Part shown: piece by piece, positions 41,080 through 53,934 of the stretch
How positions within the stretch are numbered: position 1 is the first letter of the stretch
Layout: every line of letters starts with the position of its first letter
NCBI GenBank assembly: GCA_022414725.1
Contig: CM039462.1
Span: 181,816,906-181,880,905, forward strand
DNA: 64,000 bases
Reading direction: 5' to 3'
From: Microglena sp. YARC
Lineage: Eukaryota; Chlorophyta; Chlorophyceae; Chlamydomonadales; Chlamydomonadaceae
The notes under the pieces: generated by a model
Told to the model about the DNA's origin: nothing
Database searches by the model: none
Seen by the model: the letters and a program-made list of their open reading frames with translations, nothing else
Position numbers and translations under genes: made by a program

Positions 41080-41620
41080 TTGGCTTTCTGTTTCAGAGCA
41101 CTTGCCGCTCAATGTTTTTTAATCGCACATGTATCCAGATCATCTCCAACAGCGCTGTCCGGGCATATTTTGCCTTCGGCCGCGTCCTCTATCGCTCGTC
41201 CTAGGTCCATGTCCATGTCCATGTCCATGTCCATGTCCATGTCCAGGTCCAGGTCCAGGTCCAGGTCCAGGTCCAGGTCGGTCCCATGCCACTCTGTCCT
41301 CCTCGGACATGGTTGCCGATTCGGAGCCCTCGCGAGCTCAACGTTTTCTTGCTCGCAAATCTCTGTTGAAACCTTCAACAACACAGTTCCAGATATCGTT
41401 TGCGTCAGAGGTGTGCCAGACCGCTCCAGGCCGCTCCAGGCATGCCAAAGACGACTGCCGACAGGCGAGAGTTTGCCGAGAGGCTGCTGAAGTGAGGGGT
41501 CATGTGGGAGGCCTGAAGAAAGTCCAGAATGCTCGGGAACCTTAAGGTTTGCGTCCCCCCTCGGAGTGACTCTCCGATCTCCCATCCCCTCGTTGGACGA
41601 GTCGGCCGAGTCCATCCCCT
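41080..41620. repeat. Upstream segment paralogous to 35930-36500, with (CCATGT)n(CCAGGT)n
   Basis: The hexamer run lies at 41203-41279. Flanks match the segment above copy 3. The minus-strand ORF of 168 residues with DLDLDL/DMDMDM across it is probably spurious. Confidence 0.65.
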
Positions 41621-43160
41621 CACAGGCCCTGGCCGAGTCAGACCCGCGTCAGGTCCCGTCAGGTGTCAGATCAGAGGAGTCAGATATTGTCATATGTTTG
41701 GATGTTTCTAGTCTTGTTCCCTCCACCAAGTGCCCAGTATACCTTGGATCTCGTACTATAGTATCGTATCGTTGCCAGTTTGATTTGCATCGATTACATG
41801 CTCTACCAGCCTTTGGGATGATCACTAACTACGAGCAGATTAAATGTGGGTAGTATAAACGCTACCACACCGCACTCATGAATACAGAATGCCCTCGTGA
41901 AGTGGCTTAGGATAGCATCTAGGAGGAGTGAACAAAACATTGACCCGCGGCCCACACAGTACCCTTTAGCCTAATTGGCTGCAGCCTAGACTGAGAGGAT
42001 TTCCACCTTCGGGTGTCAGTCCCCCCAAACAACAAACTTTTTGTTTTTAAGTTGTGACAGGTATTTTACCCCAGGAGGTGGGTCTCCCGACACGAATCAG
42101 CGACAAACAGGATTCACTTCGAATGGCGTTGTCACTCCTACAAAAGATAGGTAGATGGGACCTCATGTTGACCTGAGGTATTGAGGTCATACATGGGACC
42201 TCATATTGTCCAGATATTGAGGTCATACAAGCCATTTTCTACTTTCCAGTAGTAGTGGCTACACACGCCCTTCACTAGACCCATCGGGTTGCTAGCAGGG
42301 TTGCTCAAAATGTTATTTCGTCTCATATGTATGTTACCAAGTTCCAGTTTAAGTTCTTGTTAAATAATTGTATCAATCATACCAACAAGTTAGAGTCTGT
42401 AGGTAGAAGACTACACGTTTGAGCTTGTACGGTAGACTGGTGTTGTCATTGTTGTTGTTACAGTCCAGGGGTAATCCTAGGGGTAGGCCCAATAGGCTTA
42501 AGAAAGTTGCCCGATCTTGACAGGAGGGGCTAAAACGAAAAAGCAGTAACGTATATTAAATATACGTAAATGTTGAAGCACCCTTGAACGACCCTTATCG
42601 CTACCGGTAGTATGTGCCGTAGTATATATCGGTTGTATGTGCCGGGAGATTCAACCAACTTCTGTCTCATAACCCTCCTCTACAAAAAAGGAAAAAAGCC
42701 AGTGGGCGTGATAGTTCAACTAGTCCAATCATCCTTTGACCCTCTTTAGTGCATGGCAGATCCATTGTAACGGCCCAGAATATCCACTATACCATAGTGA
42801 CATTCGCTAAAGGACTTCTCGAGATGTCAGAGTACTGATTGCCAAGTGCATATACAACTGCCTCAAGCCATCCCGTGCCATCCAAGCCAGATGTCACGGT
42901 ATGGTTTGGGACAGTGGTAGATGTACTAGATAGGGAATCAGTACTCATAAATTTCCTCTCTCTCTAGCTCATCCTGCCAGACCAAGTTCAACTGGTGCAA
43001 TCATCGTCAAAGCCTCTCTAGAGGATGGCAGAGCTAAGCCCACCCTGCCAGGCTAAGTTCGTATGATGATGATGGTGATGATGATGCTTACATTTTCCCT
43101 AGTGCCCTATTGGACTCCAAATGTGCCCGAGGCTTGACGGTCAAGGGAGACTAATGGGGA
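41621..43160. other. No intact gene; segment junction
   Basis: 41773-41885 matches 47509-47612 (TTGATTTGC, ATTAAATGTGGGTAG, AACGCTACCACACCGCA), showing copies 4 and 5 share upstream sequence. Family-F sequence lies at 42450-42560, exon-2 fragments at 42733-42775 and 42967-43060, and short GATGATGGTGATG at 43063-43090. The rest is unassigned. Confidence 0.45.
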
Positions 43161-43167
43161 AGATGGT

Positions 43168-45022
43168 TCAGTCATCCAAGGACTCATCCTTGAACCCTCT
43201 CCAGAGCAAGGCGGATCCAAGCCCTCCCTGCCAGACTATGTTGGCAGCACCTGCTTCTAGCCTCTGCTTCTTGTTTATCACGTTGGCAGCGTTCAAAGCT
43301 GCAGCGCCAACCCAGCAGCCCCCCAGTGTCTTCATGGCCGTCTTCTTCGATTTCAGTTTCACTTCGTCACTGGCCATCCCAAGGGTGAGTGCCCCCGTGG
43401 CAAGCCATCCCAAGCCAAAGTATCTGCAGCACAGCAGTGGGACAGACTTCGATTACATGCAAGGTGTGATTACTAAACCCATAGTTGTAGGGCGGCGTAT
43501 GTAGGTGTTTTTTAGTTCTTGGTCTCCGGTTTCACGTCCTCATCTTCTAGCTTTTCTGAACAGCTACTAGGCAGCTCCTTGAGCCAGCCACGATGCCAAA
43601 CCGAACTATTTCAGCAGTTCTAGTCAGCTTATTGTGGCTGCTTCAAAGTGCTCTAGGCTGCATCAAGGGTCGGCTGAATAGCCAGTGCGGGGAGCTGCCT
43701 GTATGTATGTACGTATGTATGTAGCACGGTAAAAATGAAAATTGTCATGCCTTGCTACTGGGCGTGAAGTTGAAAGAAACTTCCCGTTACAGCACGATGA
43801 TTAGTGTGGCAGACTCAGATTACAATATGTTACATTGTCATATAAAGGCAGGGCGTTGTTGGTCCCAGGGTACTACAAAGCCCGCGCGGCAGCGCGAAAT
43901 CAGGCACGCTTTTTGAGCCCCACTGCGCATTTTGCGCAGTTTTTTCACCCCCCCTATGGGCGCAGCGCGCAGTTTTTGCGCTCTTTGCACTGCAAAGCGC
44001 TGACCAATTCGGAGTTGGGGGCTTTAAGCGCTGACCAATTTGACCCAATGTAGTACCCTGGTTGGTCCAAGATATTAAACGCAAGTGGTGGTTTTAGATT
44101 ACAGTGAAGTAGAAGTACACCAATCCCAAGCCCAAGTACCTGCAGCACAGTATTGGGACAGACTTAGTATATGTAAGGCATTTTTTTTTTTCCGACAACG
44201 CCTCGCCACTCTGTAACTGAATGGCGACGCATGGGTCTGGTTGAACTAGTCAGAAGTGCCACCCCGAACCACCCAGGCTCAGCGCTTTGGGCTTTGCGGG
44301 GTTTGGGGGGCAGTGCGTCGCACATGGGTCGCCATCTTCGAATCCACTCAGCAACCTCCCTGGTTTCCGTGGGTATTGCGCGCATTGGGGGACTTGGAAT
44401 CGGAAGACGGTGAGCAGCCCAGAGTTGGCTGAAAAACTACCAGTTATTTACCAGTCATATTATATAATACTATATTAATCAGATATTAAAATTATATTAC
44501 ATCAGATTAGATTAGATTAGATTGTATAGTATAGTATTGTATTGTATTGTATTGTATTGTATTGTGATGTAGTATTAGAAAAAAATACTGCGGGCATGTC
44601 TCGCAGTTTAAATATCCTGAGAGTGGCACATTACTCGGATGTAACAATTTCAATTTCTATTGTATTGTGTTGTGTTATATTATGTTATGTTGTATTCTAT
44701 TCTATTCTATTCTATTCTATTATGTTATATTATATTATATTATACTATATTATACTATATTGTATTATATTATATTATATTATATTATAATATATATTAT
44801 ATTATATTATATTATATTATATTATATTATATTATATTATATTATATTATATTTATTATATTATATTATATTATATTATATTATATTATATTATATTATA
44901 TTATATTATATTATGTTATATTGTATTTATATTATATTATATTATATTGTATTACATTCTATTCAGGGGGCCATCAAGAATGTTATTTTTGACACCCATG
45001 CTATAAAGTTTTTTTTGCCCTT

Positions 45023-45082
<60 letters not shown>

Positions 45083-46020
45083 ATTGGCTTAAAAGGCCAA
45101 TATCTTCCTCACCAATAATAATTATGTCATGAAAGTTAGGTGTATACTGACCCTCAAGTCGAGCTCTATCAGTTAGTCATCTTAAAACCTTGTGGTTTGG
45201 CTTATGTATAAGCGCCCCTGCCCCCCACCCCCCACCCCCCACCCCACCCCCCCACCCCCTCCCACCCACCCACACCCGCACGAAAGTATCTCCGATTATA
45301 AGAGGCAGGCTTCAAAGTGATTTTCATCTGCAGTTACATTTTTTGCGAAGTGTAGTTCATAAATAACATCAGTCAGAGGGAGGTCAGAGGAGTCTCATGA
45401 GATACAACAGTGTGGGGACAAAGGGGCCTCAGGCAGTGAAACACCCCTCCATCCACCCGACACCCGCATAAAGTAGCTAGTGGGACACCAGGCAGTGGCT
45501 TGAAGAACTTAGAGAGGGGGGAAATGCCAGACTTGGACGCCTTGGCTGCCATGCACTGCTTGCTGGCCTGGTGCGACTTAAGGCTGGCCGTGCTGCTGGG
45601 AGGGCACTGAACCACATGCACGGCATTGCAGATGTTGCAAGTTGTCGTCAAGGGCTCGGGTGCGGAAGGCGCCTCGGCTCGAGTTGTGGGCAATTTGGCC
45701 TGTGCTGCTCTAGCTTCGGCCTCAGCCCTGGCCTTGACCTTTACATTTCTTTTCATCTGTTGCTGTAAACAAGCGCGGATTCCTGCTGCTTGAGCATCCA
45801 ACTACTAAGTCGGGAACTTGTCAGCTCTGGTTGTGGAGTTCTGGTTGGCGTCCAGACAGGATGTACCTTCCAGTACATCCACTTAATTACACCCTGTGTG
45901 TAATCGACCAACGACTGCATATTCGCAACACTTTCGTCGAGGCGTTTTCGATGGTGTGCAGCACGTTCGATTCAGGCCACAGACGGAGAAGTTGATAAGA
46001 AATTTTGAGATCGGCCTCGA

Positions 46021-46051
<31 letters not shown>

Positions 46052-47269
46052 CCCCCCATATCTCAGCCCCCAGGCACTTTTTTACCTTTTGAACGGTTTC
46101 GGGGTCTACGACCAAATCGGAGATGATTAACAGCTTGTGCCTCCCCACATACGTTTTGATGGCCCCCCGATTCTATTAGTATAATGTTGTAATGTAATAC
46201 GTGCAAGGTGTGGTTTTATATTACAGGCAAGAATGGTGTGGTTGGTGTTTACTTCATTTTTTGAAACCCAACAAGGCAAGTCCATAAAAAAGGCAATGAT
46301 AGGGAAGAGTGTGAGGAACGAGGAAGAGAATTTCCGTCCCTGCACTTTCATGAGGATTGCCCGGAATAGCCAGGTGAAGGCCAAACAGTGGTTATGGTTA
46401 TAGATTTCTTGTCAGCTACAACCAATAGCTTCTAAGCTGCTCCCCTGACTGGCAATTCAGCCAAAACTAGTGCAGCTTGAAGCTGACACAACCAGGTGTC
46501 TGGAACTTAAGAAATGTTTGGGTTTTGCACAGTGGCTGACTCAGGGAACTGCCTCGAAGCTGCAAATAAAAGCCGAAAAGAACAGCCCTGGCTCTGGTGT
46601 CTGACCAAGTTGGGGACTGTGAACCGAAGGATGACTATTGATGCACCACATCGAGAGATTCGAGGGTGGTGGTGGTGTGGAGGTGTAGGAGGTTGGTTGG
46701 TGGTTGTGGTTGGGAGTGGATGCTGATGTGTGGAGAAAAGTTCCACAACAGATGCATCAAGCAGGCCTCGAGCCCCTGACCTGGATTCGTTAGCTTTTTA
46801 TACATTTATACTCGGACAGTTTCGAAATTAGATCAAGAACTTCGAAACTTCTTGAAACTGTTGACGAAACTTCTCTAGACTGCTAGTTCGCTAGCTAAGC
46901 TATCTACGCGTAGCTTCCAGTCTATGCACCGTTCGCGTCTTCATCGACTGGAAGCATGTGAGACCGAGGGGGCAAGTCAAATCGACGTCGAGGTTACTCG
47001 CGCCAGATCATTGTTTGTTGCGACGAAATTGACGGAAACAGTCAGCAACACGAGAGGCCGATTGCTCGCTCATTGAACCGGTGGGCATTAAGAAAAGGGA
47101 GCATACGAGAAAATGAATACCTGATAGTCTCCTCATCAATAAATGTGTTCTTGGTGTCGGTGTAGAAAGCCTTGGCCAAAGGGGTGGGCGTGACGAGCCC
47201 TGGAACGCCGAACCCAACGGAGGTCGCAGCAGAGCTCAAAAGCAGCGTCTTGTCCCAGTCGATGCCCAT
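43168..47269 (-). CDS. Small membrane-type protein family, copy 5 (intact, extended C-terminus)
   Basis: Exon 1 is 47121-47269 (149 nt, donor ATCAG|GTATTC). Exon 2 is 43168-43423 (256 nt, acceptor CTGCAG|ATACTTTGG). The frame is continuous for 134 residues. The C-terminus GFKDESLDD is four residues longer than the usual GFKND, through a small duplication of the end of the exon. Hydrophobic stretches and basic loops are conserved, including LSSAATSVGFGV, GWLATGALTLGM and GGCWVGAAALNAANVIN. The 3.7-kb intron has grown by insertions: MITEs, a hAT-type MITE, an (ATATT)n array, about 58 C in a row, and a same-strand ORF at 45373-45801. Intron length may affect expression. Function unknown. Confidence 0.75.
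43548..43705. mobile_element. Long-TIR MITE (family M), diverged
   Basis: CTAGCTTTTCTGAACAGC..CTAGGCAGCTCC and GGGGAGCTGCCTG are the two ends. The right end runs into GTATGTATGTACGTATG. Confidence 0.6.
43866..44060. mobile_element. hAT-type MITE with perfect 8-bp target duplication
   Basis: 195 bp with ends CAGGGTACTAC and GTAGTACCCTG. GTTGGTCC on both sides (43858-43865, 44061-44068). The inner part is rich in GCGCAG/GCGCTGACCAATT words and has no ORF. CAGGG-type ends with 8-bp duplication are characteristic of the hAT superfamily. Confidence 0.9.
44336..44440 (+). mobile_element. SINE body and tail
   Basis: TTCGAATCCACTCAGCAACC, CCTGGTTTCCGTGGGTATTG and GGAAGACGGTGAGCAGCC match the SINE at 34258. 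The head is disturbed. Confidence 0.6.
44490..44965 (+). repeat. (TATAT/TATTA) pentanucleotide array
   Basis: Mostly ATATT units after 44700, with TATTG and TATTC variants before. The tyrosine/isoleucine/leucine ORFs over it are artefacts. Confidence 0.95.
45025..45082. repeat. Poly-C tract of ~58 bases
   Basis: Uninterrupted C run. C-rich sequence resumes at 45218-45275 (CCCCACC units) and 46021-46056. Confidence 0.95.
45373..45801 (-). CDS. Hypothetical protein with Cys/His finger-like motif
   Basis: 142-residue intronless ORF within the intron of copy 5, same strand. An N-terminal basic, alanine-rich helix (QQQMKRNVKVKARAEAEARA) is followed by TCNICNAVHVVQC and SLKSHQASKQC, a C-x2-C..H-x5-C arrangement like a degenerate C2H2 or BED-type finger. 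Later cysteines (LCGC, LCPH) may add ligands. It could be a small nucleic-acid-binding protein or a relic of a transposase. No family identified. Confidence 0.35.
   Translation of the reverse strand: MDAQAAGIRACLQQQMKRNVKVKARAEAEARAAQAKLPTTRAEAPSAPEPLTTTCNICNAVHVVQCPPSSTASLKSHQASKQCMAAKASKSGISPLSKFFKPLPGVPLATLCGCRVDGGVFHCLRPLCPHTVVSHETPLTSL
46398..46588. mobile_element. MITE family M with 9-bp target duplication (copy 5 intron)
   Basis: 191 bp between TGGTTATGG (46389-46397) and TGGCTCTGG (46589-46597), the site that is empty in copy 1. Ends TTATAGATTTCTTG and CCGAAAAGAACAGCCC. Confidence 0.85.
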
Positions 47270-48126
47270 GTTGCGCGTTGTCAGTTGTGGAAGACACTGA
47301 AGTGGAGGAGGGGTCGGAGTGTACAAATAGAATCAGCGATGGAGCCTATAGTATCGGTCCTGGTCGTGGTCGATTATATCTTGGACGAGTCGGCCTAGTC
47401 AGCAGACTCGCGTCAGGTCCCGTCAGGTGTCAGATCAGCTGAGTCAGATATTGTCCGATGTTTGGACGTTTCTAGTCTTGTCCTTTCCAACACGTGCCCA
47501 CACAGTTTGATTTGCTTCGACTACATGCTCTGCCAGCCTTCGGGTTGCTCAATATTTGCGAGCAGATTAAACATGGGTAGTATGAACGCTACCACACCGC
47601 AATCATGAACACATGTAGTCACGTTCATGTCGACGGCTCACAGTCATGTCCAGATCCAGGATCGTGTCAGATCGTGTCAGATCGTTTTCTCGATATATCA
47701 TTTCCGACGCGGTTGCACGTTACCGGTTTCAAGTCTCGATGTTCCGATACACGTTCGATACCAACGCACAAATCCCTCCCCGTTCCAAGTGAAGGGGCTA
47801 CCCTCACGCAGGCCCTTTGCCATCCATACCGTTCGCTGCCTGCCTTCCAGGCTGGTTGAGTGTTGGGTTGGGTTTGGTTGACTTGGGTACTTGGGTTGAG
47901 TCGGGTTGAGTTGGGTTGAGGTAGATGGTCAGTTGAAACCCCCAACGATCGCGAATTGGGCAGTACACACTGTTATAGAGTTAGACACGACCGTGTTGCT
48001 TTAGTTTTATTTTCTTATCTCTTTCTGTTTCATCTCCTTACAGCCTTGGAACCTTCTTCCTTTCCCTTGTATTTCCGCGTTTTACCCAATTTGGGCCCCC
48101 AAAATCTCGGCAAGATCATCGGGACT
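47270..48126. other. Upstream region of copy 5; no gene seen
   Basis: The conserved GACAACGCGCAAC block lies before the ATG. The AGATCGTGTCAGATCGT words at 47660-47690 recur near 18000. GGGTTGAGTTGGGTTGAG repeats lie at 47860-47925. A C/T-rich stretch ending CTTACAG at 48042 could be a splice acceptor of the next gene. Confidence 0.4.
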
Positions 48127-49704
<1,578 letters not shown>

Positions 49705-49849
49705 CACTTGATGATGAAGCATATGATGACGACGACTGCGAGGTTTATGGGGTTTTCATTCCCATCCATTCCACTTCCAGGATACGCCTGCCCTCCCCCA
49801 ACCTCCTACCCCAAACAATCAGTTTACCAACGGGGGCCCTGAGTTCTTG

Positions 49850-50086
49850 CTGTGTGTGCATGTTACAGTCCAGGGGTAGGCCAAATAGGCTAAAGGGACT
49901 TGCCAAACTGTTAGGAAAAATTAAAAATAAAAAGCACTGATGAACTGAGCCCCAAACAATCGTTTAACCGACGGGGACCCTGAGTTCGTGCTACAGTGAC
50001 AATTCGTGCTATGCAGCCTCCAGCCCCTCCTGTCCATGGTTGGGCAATTTCGTGCTACAGTCTCCAGCCCCTCCTGACATGGTTGG
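49850..50086 (+). repeat. Dispersed repeat family F, duplicated
   Basis: Two overlapping partial copies with GGCCAAATAGGCTAAAGGGAC and CCCTGAGTTCGTGCTACAG. The solo LTR is inserted at its right end; family-F sequence continues at 50425 (TTTAGCCTATTTGG). Confidence 0.75.
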
Positions 50087-50424
50087 TATCAGCCTTAATA
50101 CACTCCAGAGAGTGGACAGAGATGCTTGCAGCGGAACAGACGCGCCAATCTATACACGGAGACGAGAATAACTTTACAATGACTGGGGAAAACACATAGG
50201 ACCCCAGTGGAGGAAAGGAAGCAAGCCTGAACCCTAATCAAGGTACAGGCTAGACGGTGTGTGTCAAAGGAACACGGTGACGCAGCTAACAGGAAGCTGT
50301 CACCGTGTCTATGGGCAGCTGACACAGTACAGACAGTAACACTGTCTGTACCGATAGTTCTAAGGGAGTACATAAGTAGTCACCAGGTCATAAACGCGTG
50401 AGAGCACCGCAATTCATGCTGATA
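50087..50424 (-). mobile_element. Solo LTR of the copia family
   Basis: 338 bp with TATCAG and CTGATA ends and a GTTGG duplication on both sides (50082-50086, 50425-50429). It is much more diverged than the two LTRs at 24.9 and 31.5 kb, so it comes from an older insertion that lost its body by LTR recombination. Confidence 0.95.
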
Positions 50425-50429
50425 GTTGG

Positions 50430-51462
50430 GATTGTCCTTTTAGCCTATTTGGTCACCCCCTGGACTTTTTTACTGCCGAAGACGGCGAGCAGCCAAATTG
50501 CTGGCTGAAGCTATGTAACCAAGTTCAAGTTCAACCCCTGGACTGTAACAACTTACTAACTTGCAGTGTCCAGTGCTTGCCCAACCGTTCCAGGAGAGTC
50601 TATATGTACCGGTTTGTTTGTTCCAGTCCAGGGGGAGGCCAAATAAGCTAAAGGGACTTGCCCAACCGTGATAGGAAGGGCTTACAAATAAAAAGCATTG
50701 GCACTAGCAGGAGAGGCTATAACTAAAAATACTGACGAACTGAACACCAAACAATTGTTTTACCAAAGGGGACCCTGAGTTCGTGCAACAGTATTCAGTG
50801 CTACAGTCTCCAGATGCTTCATTAACGTGTAAAAATGATTTGTTCGCGCTCACACTTTTCCTGGAAATTGTTTCCGAAGACGGCGGGCAGCCTAATTTCT
50901 TGCTGGAGCTATGTAACAAAGTTCAAGTTCAAGTTATCTGTAGTCTCCCGCACACAAATAAAATGACTTGTACGCCTTATTGCGAGGTGTGAGGTTGAGG
51001 GGGGCAGCCCGTTTGCTTGCACTGGGGCCAACCACCTAGCCTTCCTTACATCTACATACCGCTCTGCAATAGTCGGACACGACTTTCCACAACACCTGGA
51101 TCTCCCTGATCCAATAATAATGGCAGTGGCTCTAGCTAGTTGTCTCCTTGTTTCATGACTGGTAGAAAACTAGAAATGGTAATAATGTGTATTGCTGGTT
51201 ATAAGCTTAAAACTGAAACAAAATTCTCGATCAGGGTTGTTCAGGACGCTGCGTCCTCCGTCGCAGACACAACGTCAAAGATGAAGGGCGCCTGGAGGCG
51301 CGTCCCGAATGAAATGAAATTAATTCTGAATTCGATTGATTGTAATTGATTTTAATTTAATTTAATTTATTTAATGTTGTGTTATTAAATTCGATTTATT
51401 CCATTCAATTAAATTTAATCAACGTAATTTGAATGCATTTAATTGCTTTTGTTATTACATTA
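50430..51462. other. No gene; SINE tails and dispersed repeats
   Basis: SINE-tail fragments (GAAGACGGCGAGCAGCC) lie at 50468 and 50877, family F at 50625-50800. A further repeat, TACGCCTTAT..GAGGTGTGAGGTTGAGG..CTTGCACTGGGGCCAAC, at 50970-51040 has a twin at 63494-63555. AT-rich sequence from 51340. Confidence 0.5.
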
Positions 51463-51718
51463 CATTAGATTACATTACATTACATTATATTACATTATAT
51501 CACATTACATTACATTACATTACATTACATTACATTACATTACATGTTAAAGTCTACTTGACACCGCGAGGGTGTATGAGACTCAGTGCTTTAAACAAAA
51601 AGAAAAAGCACCCACAAAGCAAAAAACCCCATTACATCAGGGGTGTGTCGAGGACAAACAAACCAAACTCTCAACCACCGTTTTGGTGGCGTAGGTATTA
51701 AACCCCCTAGAGCAGGAC
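51463..51718 (-). mobile_element. 5'-truncated LINE copy
   Basis: A long TTACA-type tail (51463-51545) is followed by sequence matching the 3' end of the LINE up to GAGCAGGAC, where it stops. The third copy with the same 3' end. Confidence 0.85.
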
Positions 51719-52290
51719 ATTCTTATGTTATTGTTATGAATTCGTATCGGATTCAATTAAATTTAATTTTATTTGATTGAATTTTATTGAATCGATTGAT
51801 GTTTTAGCATTGTTAATCGCAGACACAACGTCAAAGACTCCGTTGCTTCGCAGGACGCAACGTTTGGAGGGCCCATCGACCACCACTATTCCGTTTTGGG
51901 GCAACGTGTAGCAGCTTCTAGGCAGCTCCACCCACCTCGGAGCCTAAAATGAAGCTAGCTAGAGTGTCTGAAAGCTGGCATGACGGGCATTATCATGCAG
52001 CTCAACAATCCAATCCAATCTGCCCCCATGTGATTGCATTCTGCACTCGGGAGTGTGGTGTTGTAAGTTCGTGAACATATTTTTCCTTTACTGCCGATGA
52101 CGGCGAGCAGCCAAATTGCTGGCTGAAGCCATGTAACCAAGTCCAAGCACACGGGAGTGTTGTGTTGTAGTGTTACTACTATGGTACTGTTACTACTACC
52201 CACCTTCACCATGCCTGCAGATGGTGGGCAGCCCAAAGGCTGATAATTACCATGTCCTTACCACCAATCAAACCAAACATTATTTTTCTG

Positions 52291-52499
52291 CAGGGTACTA
52301 CACAACGTACGTTTTTTCGTGACAGAACGTAAGCATTTAAAGCCCATCTACATGAATCACGTAAAAAAATAAACCCGCTAAGCCTAGAGACCCAAAGTTA
52401 CTTGGCAAGCACTGCCAGCACTGCCAGCACGTAACTTGAAGACCCCCATCTACGTTTTTCACGTAAACCAAAATGGATTTATGTACCGTAGTACCCTAC
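52291..52499. mobile_element. Element with CAGGGTACTAC ends
   Basis: Ends CAGGGTACTAC and GTAGTACCCTA are inverted; the inside has inverted ACGT-rich segments (CTACATGAATCACGTAAA, TACGTTTTTCACGTAAA). Its termini resemble the hAT-type MITEs but no 8-bp duplication is visible. Confidence 0.45.
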
Positions 52500-52574
52500 T
52501 TATCTCTCCTACTTTTCGTAGCAGCTTCAAGGCAGCTCCTCTTTTGGCTAGCTATCTAAACAAACCTGAAGCCT

Positions 52575-52840
52575 ATTCTGCTTCCTGCGTTCCGTGGGTA
52601 TCGCACGGAAGGGCTTGGAATTGGAAGAAGACGGCGAGCAGCTCTGGATTGGTTGAAAACCATGTAACAATCCAGTACAATCCAAACCTGAATTGGCTGA
52701 AAGACATGTAACAATCCAGTACAATCCAATACAATCCAAACCTGAATAGGCTGAAAAACCATGTAACAATCCAGTACAATCCTAACCTAAATTGGCTGGA
52801 AAACCATGTAACAATCCAGTACAATCCAAACATGAAGCAA
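52575..52840 (+). repeat. SINE body with 3' end amplified in tandem
   Basis: SINE body (CGTTCCGTGGGTATCGCACGG) and tail (AAGACGGCGAGCAGC) run into four or five units of about 50 bp, each GGCTGAAAAACCATGTAACAATCCAGTACAATCC. The expansion starts at the SINE 3' end. Confidence 0.8.
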
Positions 52841-53816
52841 TCTAGTGCACCTGGAAGCAGTCATGGGCAGAATCCTAGTACCAATGGCATGGGGCATAGC
52901 CTTTGATTTTTTTAAAGGAAAGGAACTATATAGCACTAGGGGTGCTCAAAAGTAATCAGCCACGTGAGCATAAGTAACCAAACCACTATTTTATGGGCTT
53001 GGACTGCTCCCATCTCCTAGTCACTTATACCCCAGGGGAAGAGCTCCCAGGTCTGGATGGAGGAACCCTGTATCTAGCTTGGGTGGATGGGTGCTGGCAT
53101 GAAGGTGAGTGAGCTGTAAACTAGGGGTATTATTAATTTTCAGAGTTTACAACTTTTAAATCTGGAGAAAATACAGGATCTGTTTTGTTTTTCCTGGCCA
53201 CTGTTTTTTCATGTTGGGTGGGGCTAGCTTGTTCTCTCGTGTGTTGCTCAGTTGTGCCTTACCACTTCCTGGTTAGTGGTGTCATTGTGTGTGACTAGTC
53301 ACTAGGTGTGTGTGTGTGAGAGGGGGTAGGTGCTATAAAATCTGCAGGGCCTCTTAAAATTTGTGGACCTCGGACCATGAAGGCCTTCCATAGCAACATA
53401 CTTTGGAACTGAAGGGGTGGGTAAAACGAACCTTGCAGAAGTATGCAAAAATAATGTTTGGGTAACAACTTTTATGCCACATGGAAATGGCGGAAAAGTT
53501 GAAGGGCCCCCCTAGCTAAAAGCAGGCATACATGTGCGTTCAACCAGATCCCTACAAACCCAGCACATGAGCCATAGACAAGTATCATGGCATAGTATGC
53601 TGATTTAATCAATATGCTAGGGGTGTGAAATATAACAGTAGGCGCCTTATTACTTTTGAGCACCCCTAGCACCACGGTGCTCCTGGTATCCTTCAGGGTG
53701 CTACTAGCAGCTTTCTTAGAGCAAAAAATCACCACCAAAAGGCGCTAACGTAGCACCCCCAGAACACCAAGGTTATACTTTATGCAGCACAAACTTGCCC
53801 CCCTGGCATAGCATAG
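52841..53816. other. No supported gene
   Basis: Unique sequence. A minus-strand 88-residue ORF (53472-53738) has no splice signals or recognisable motif. A TG tract lies at 53306. Confidence 0.35.
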
Positions 53817-53934
53817 TGGCTGGCTCGGGGAGCCGTCTAAAGTTTGCTGCTCGTAGCTGAAACAATTATCAGTGAAACCAACTCTAAAAGAAACTTGGCC
53901 CTGTGCCAAGTGCAGGGTTCCAAGCAGGGTACTA

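Noticed and set aside
41109..41615. 168-residue acidic ORF with DLDLDL/DMDMDM
   Set aside because: The frame is not conserved in the paralogous segment at 35930-36500; hexamer repeat explains the dipeptides.
44542..45092. Tyr/Ile/Leu-rich plus-strand ORFs
   Set aside because: Produced by the ATATT pentamer array and the poly-C tract.
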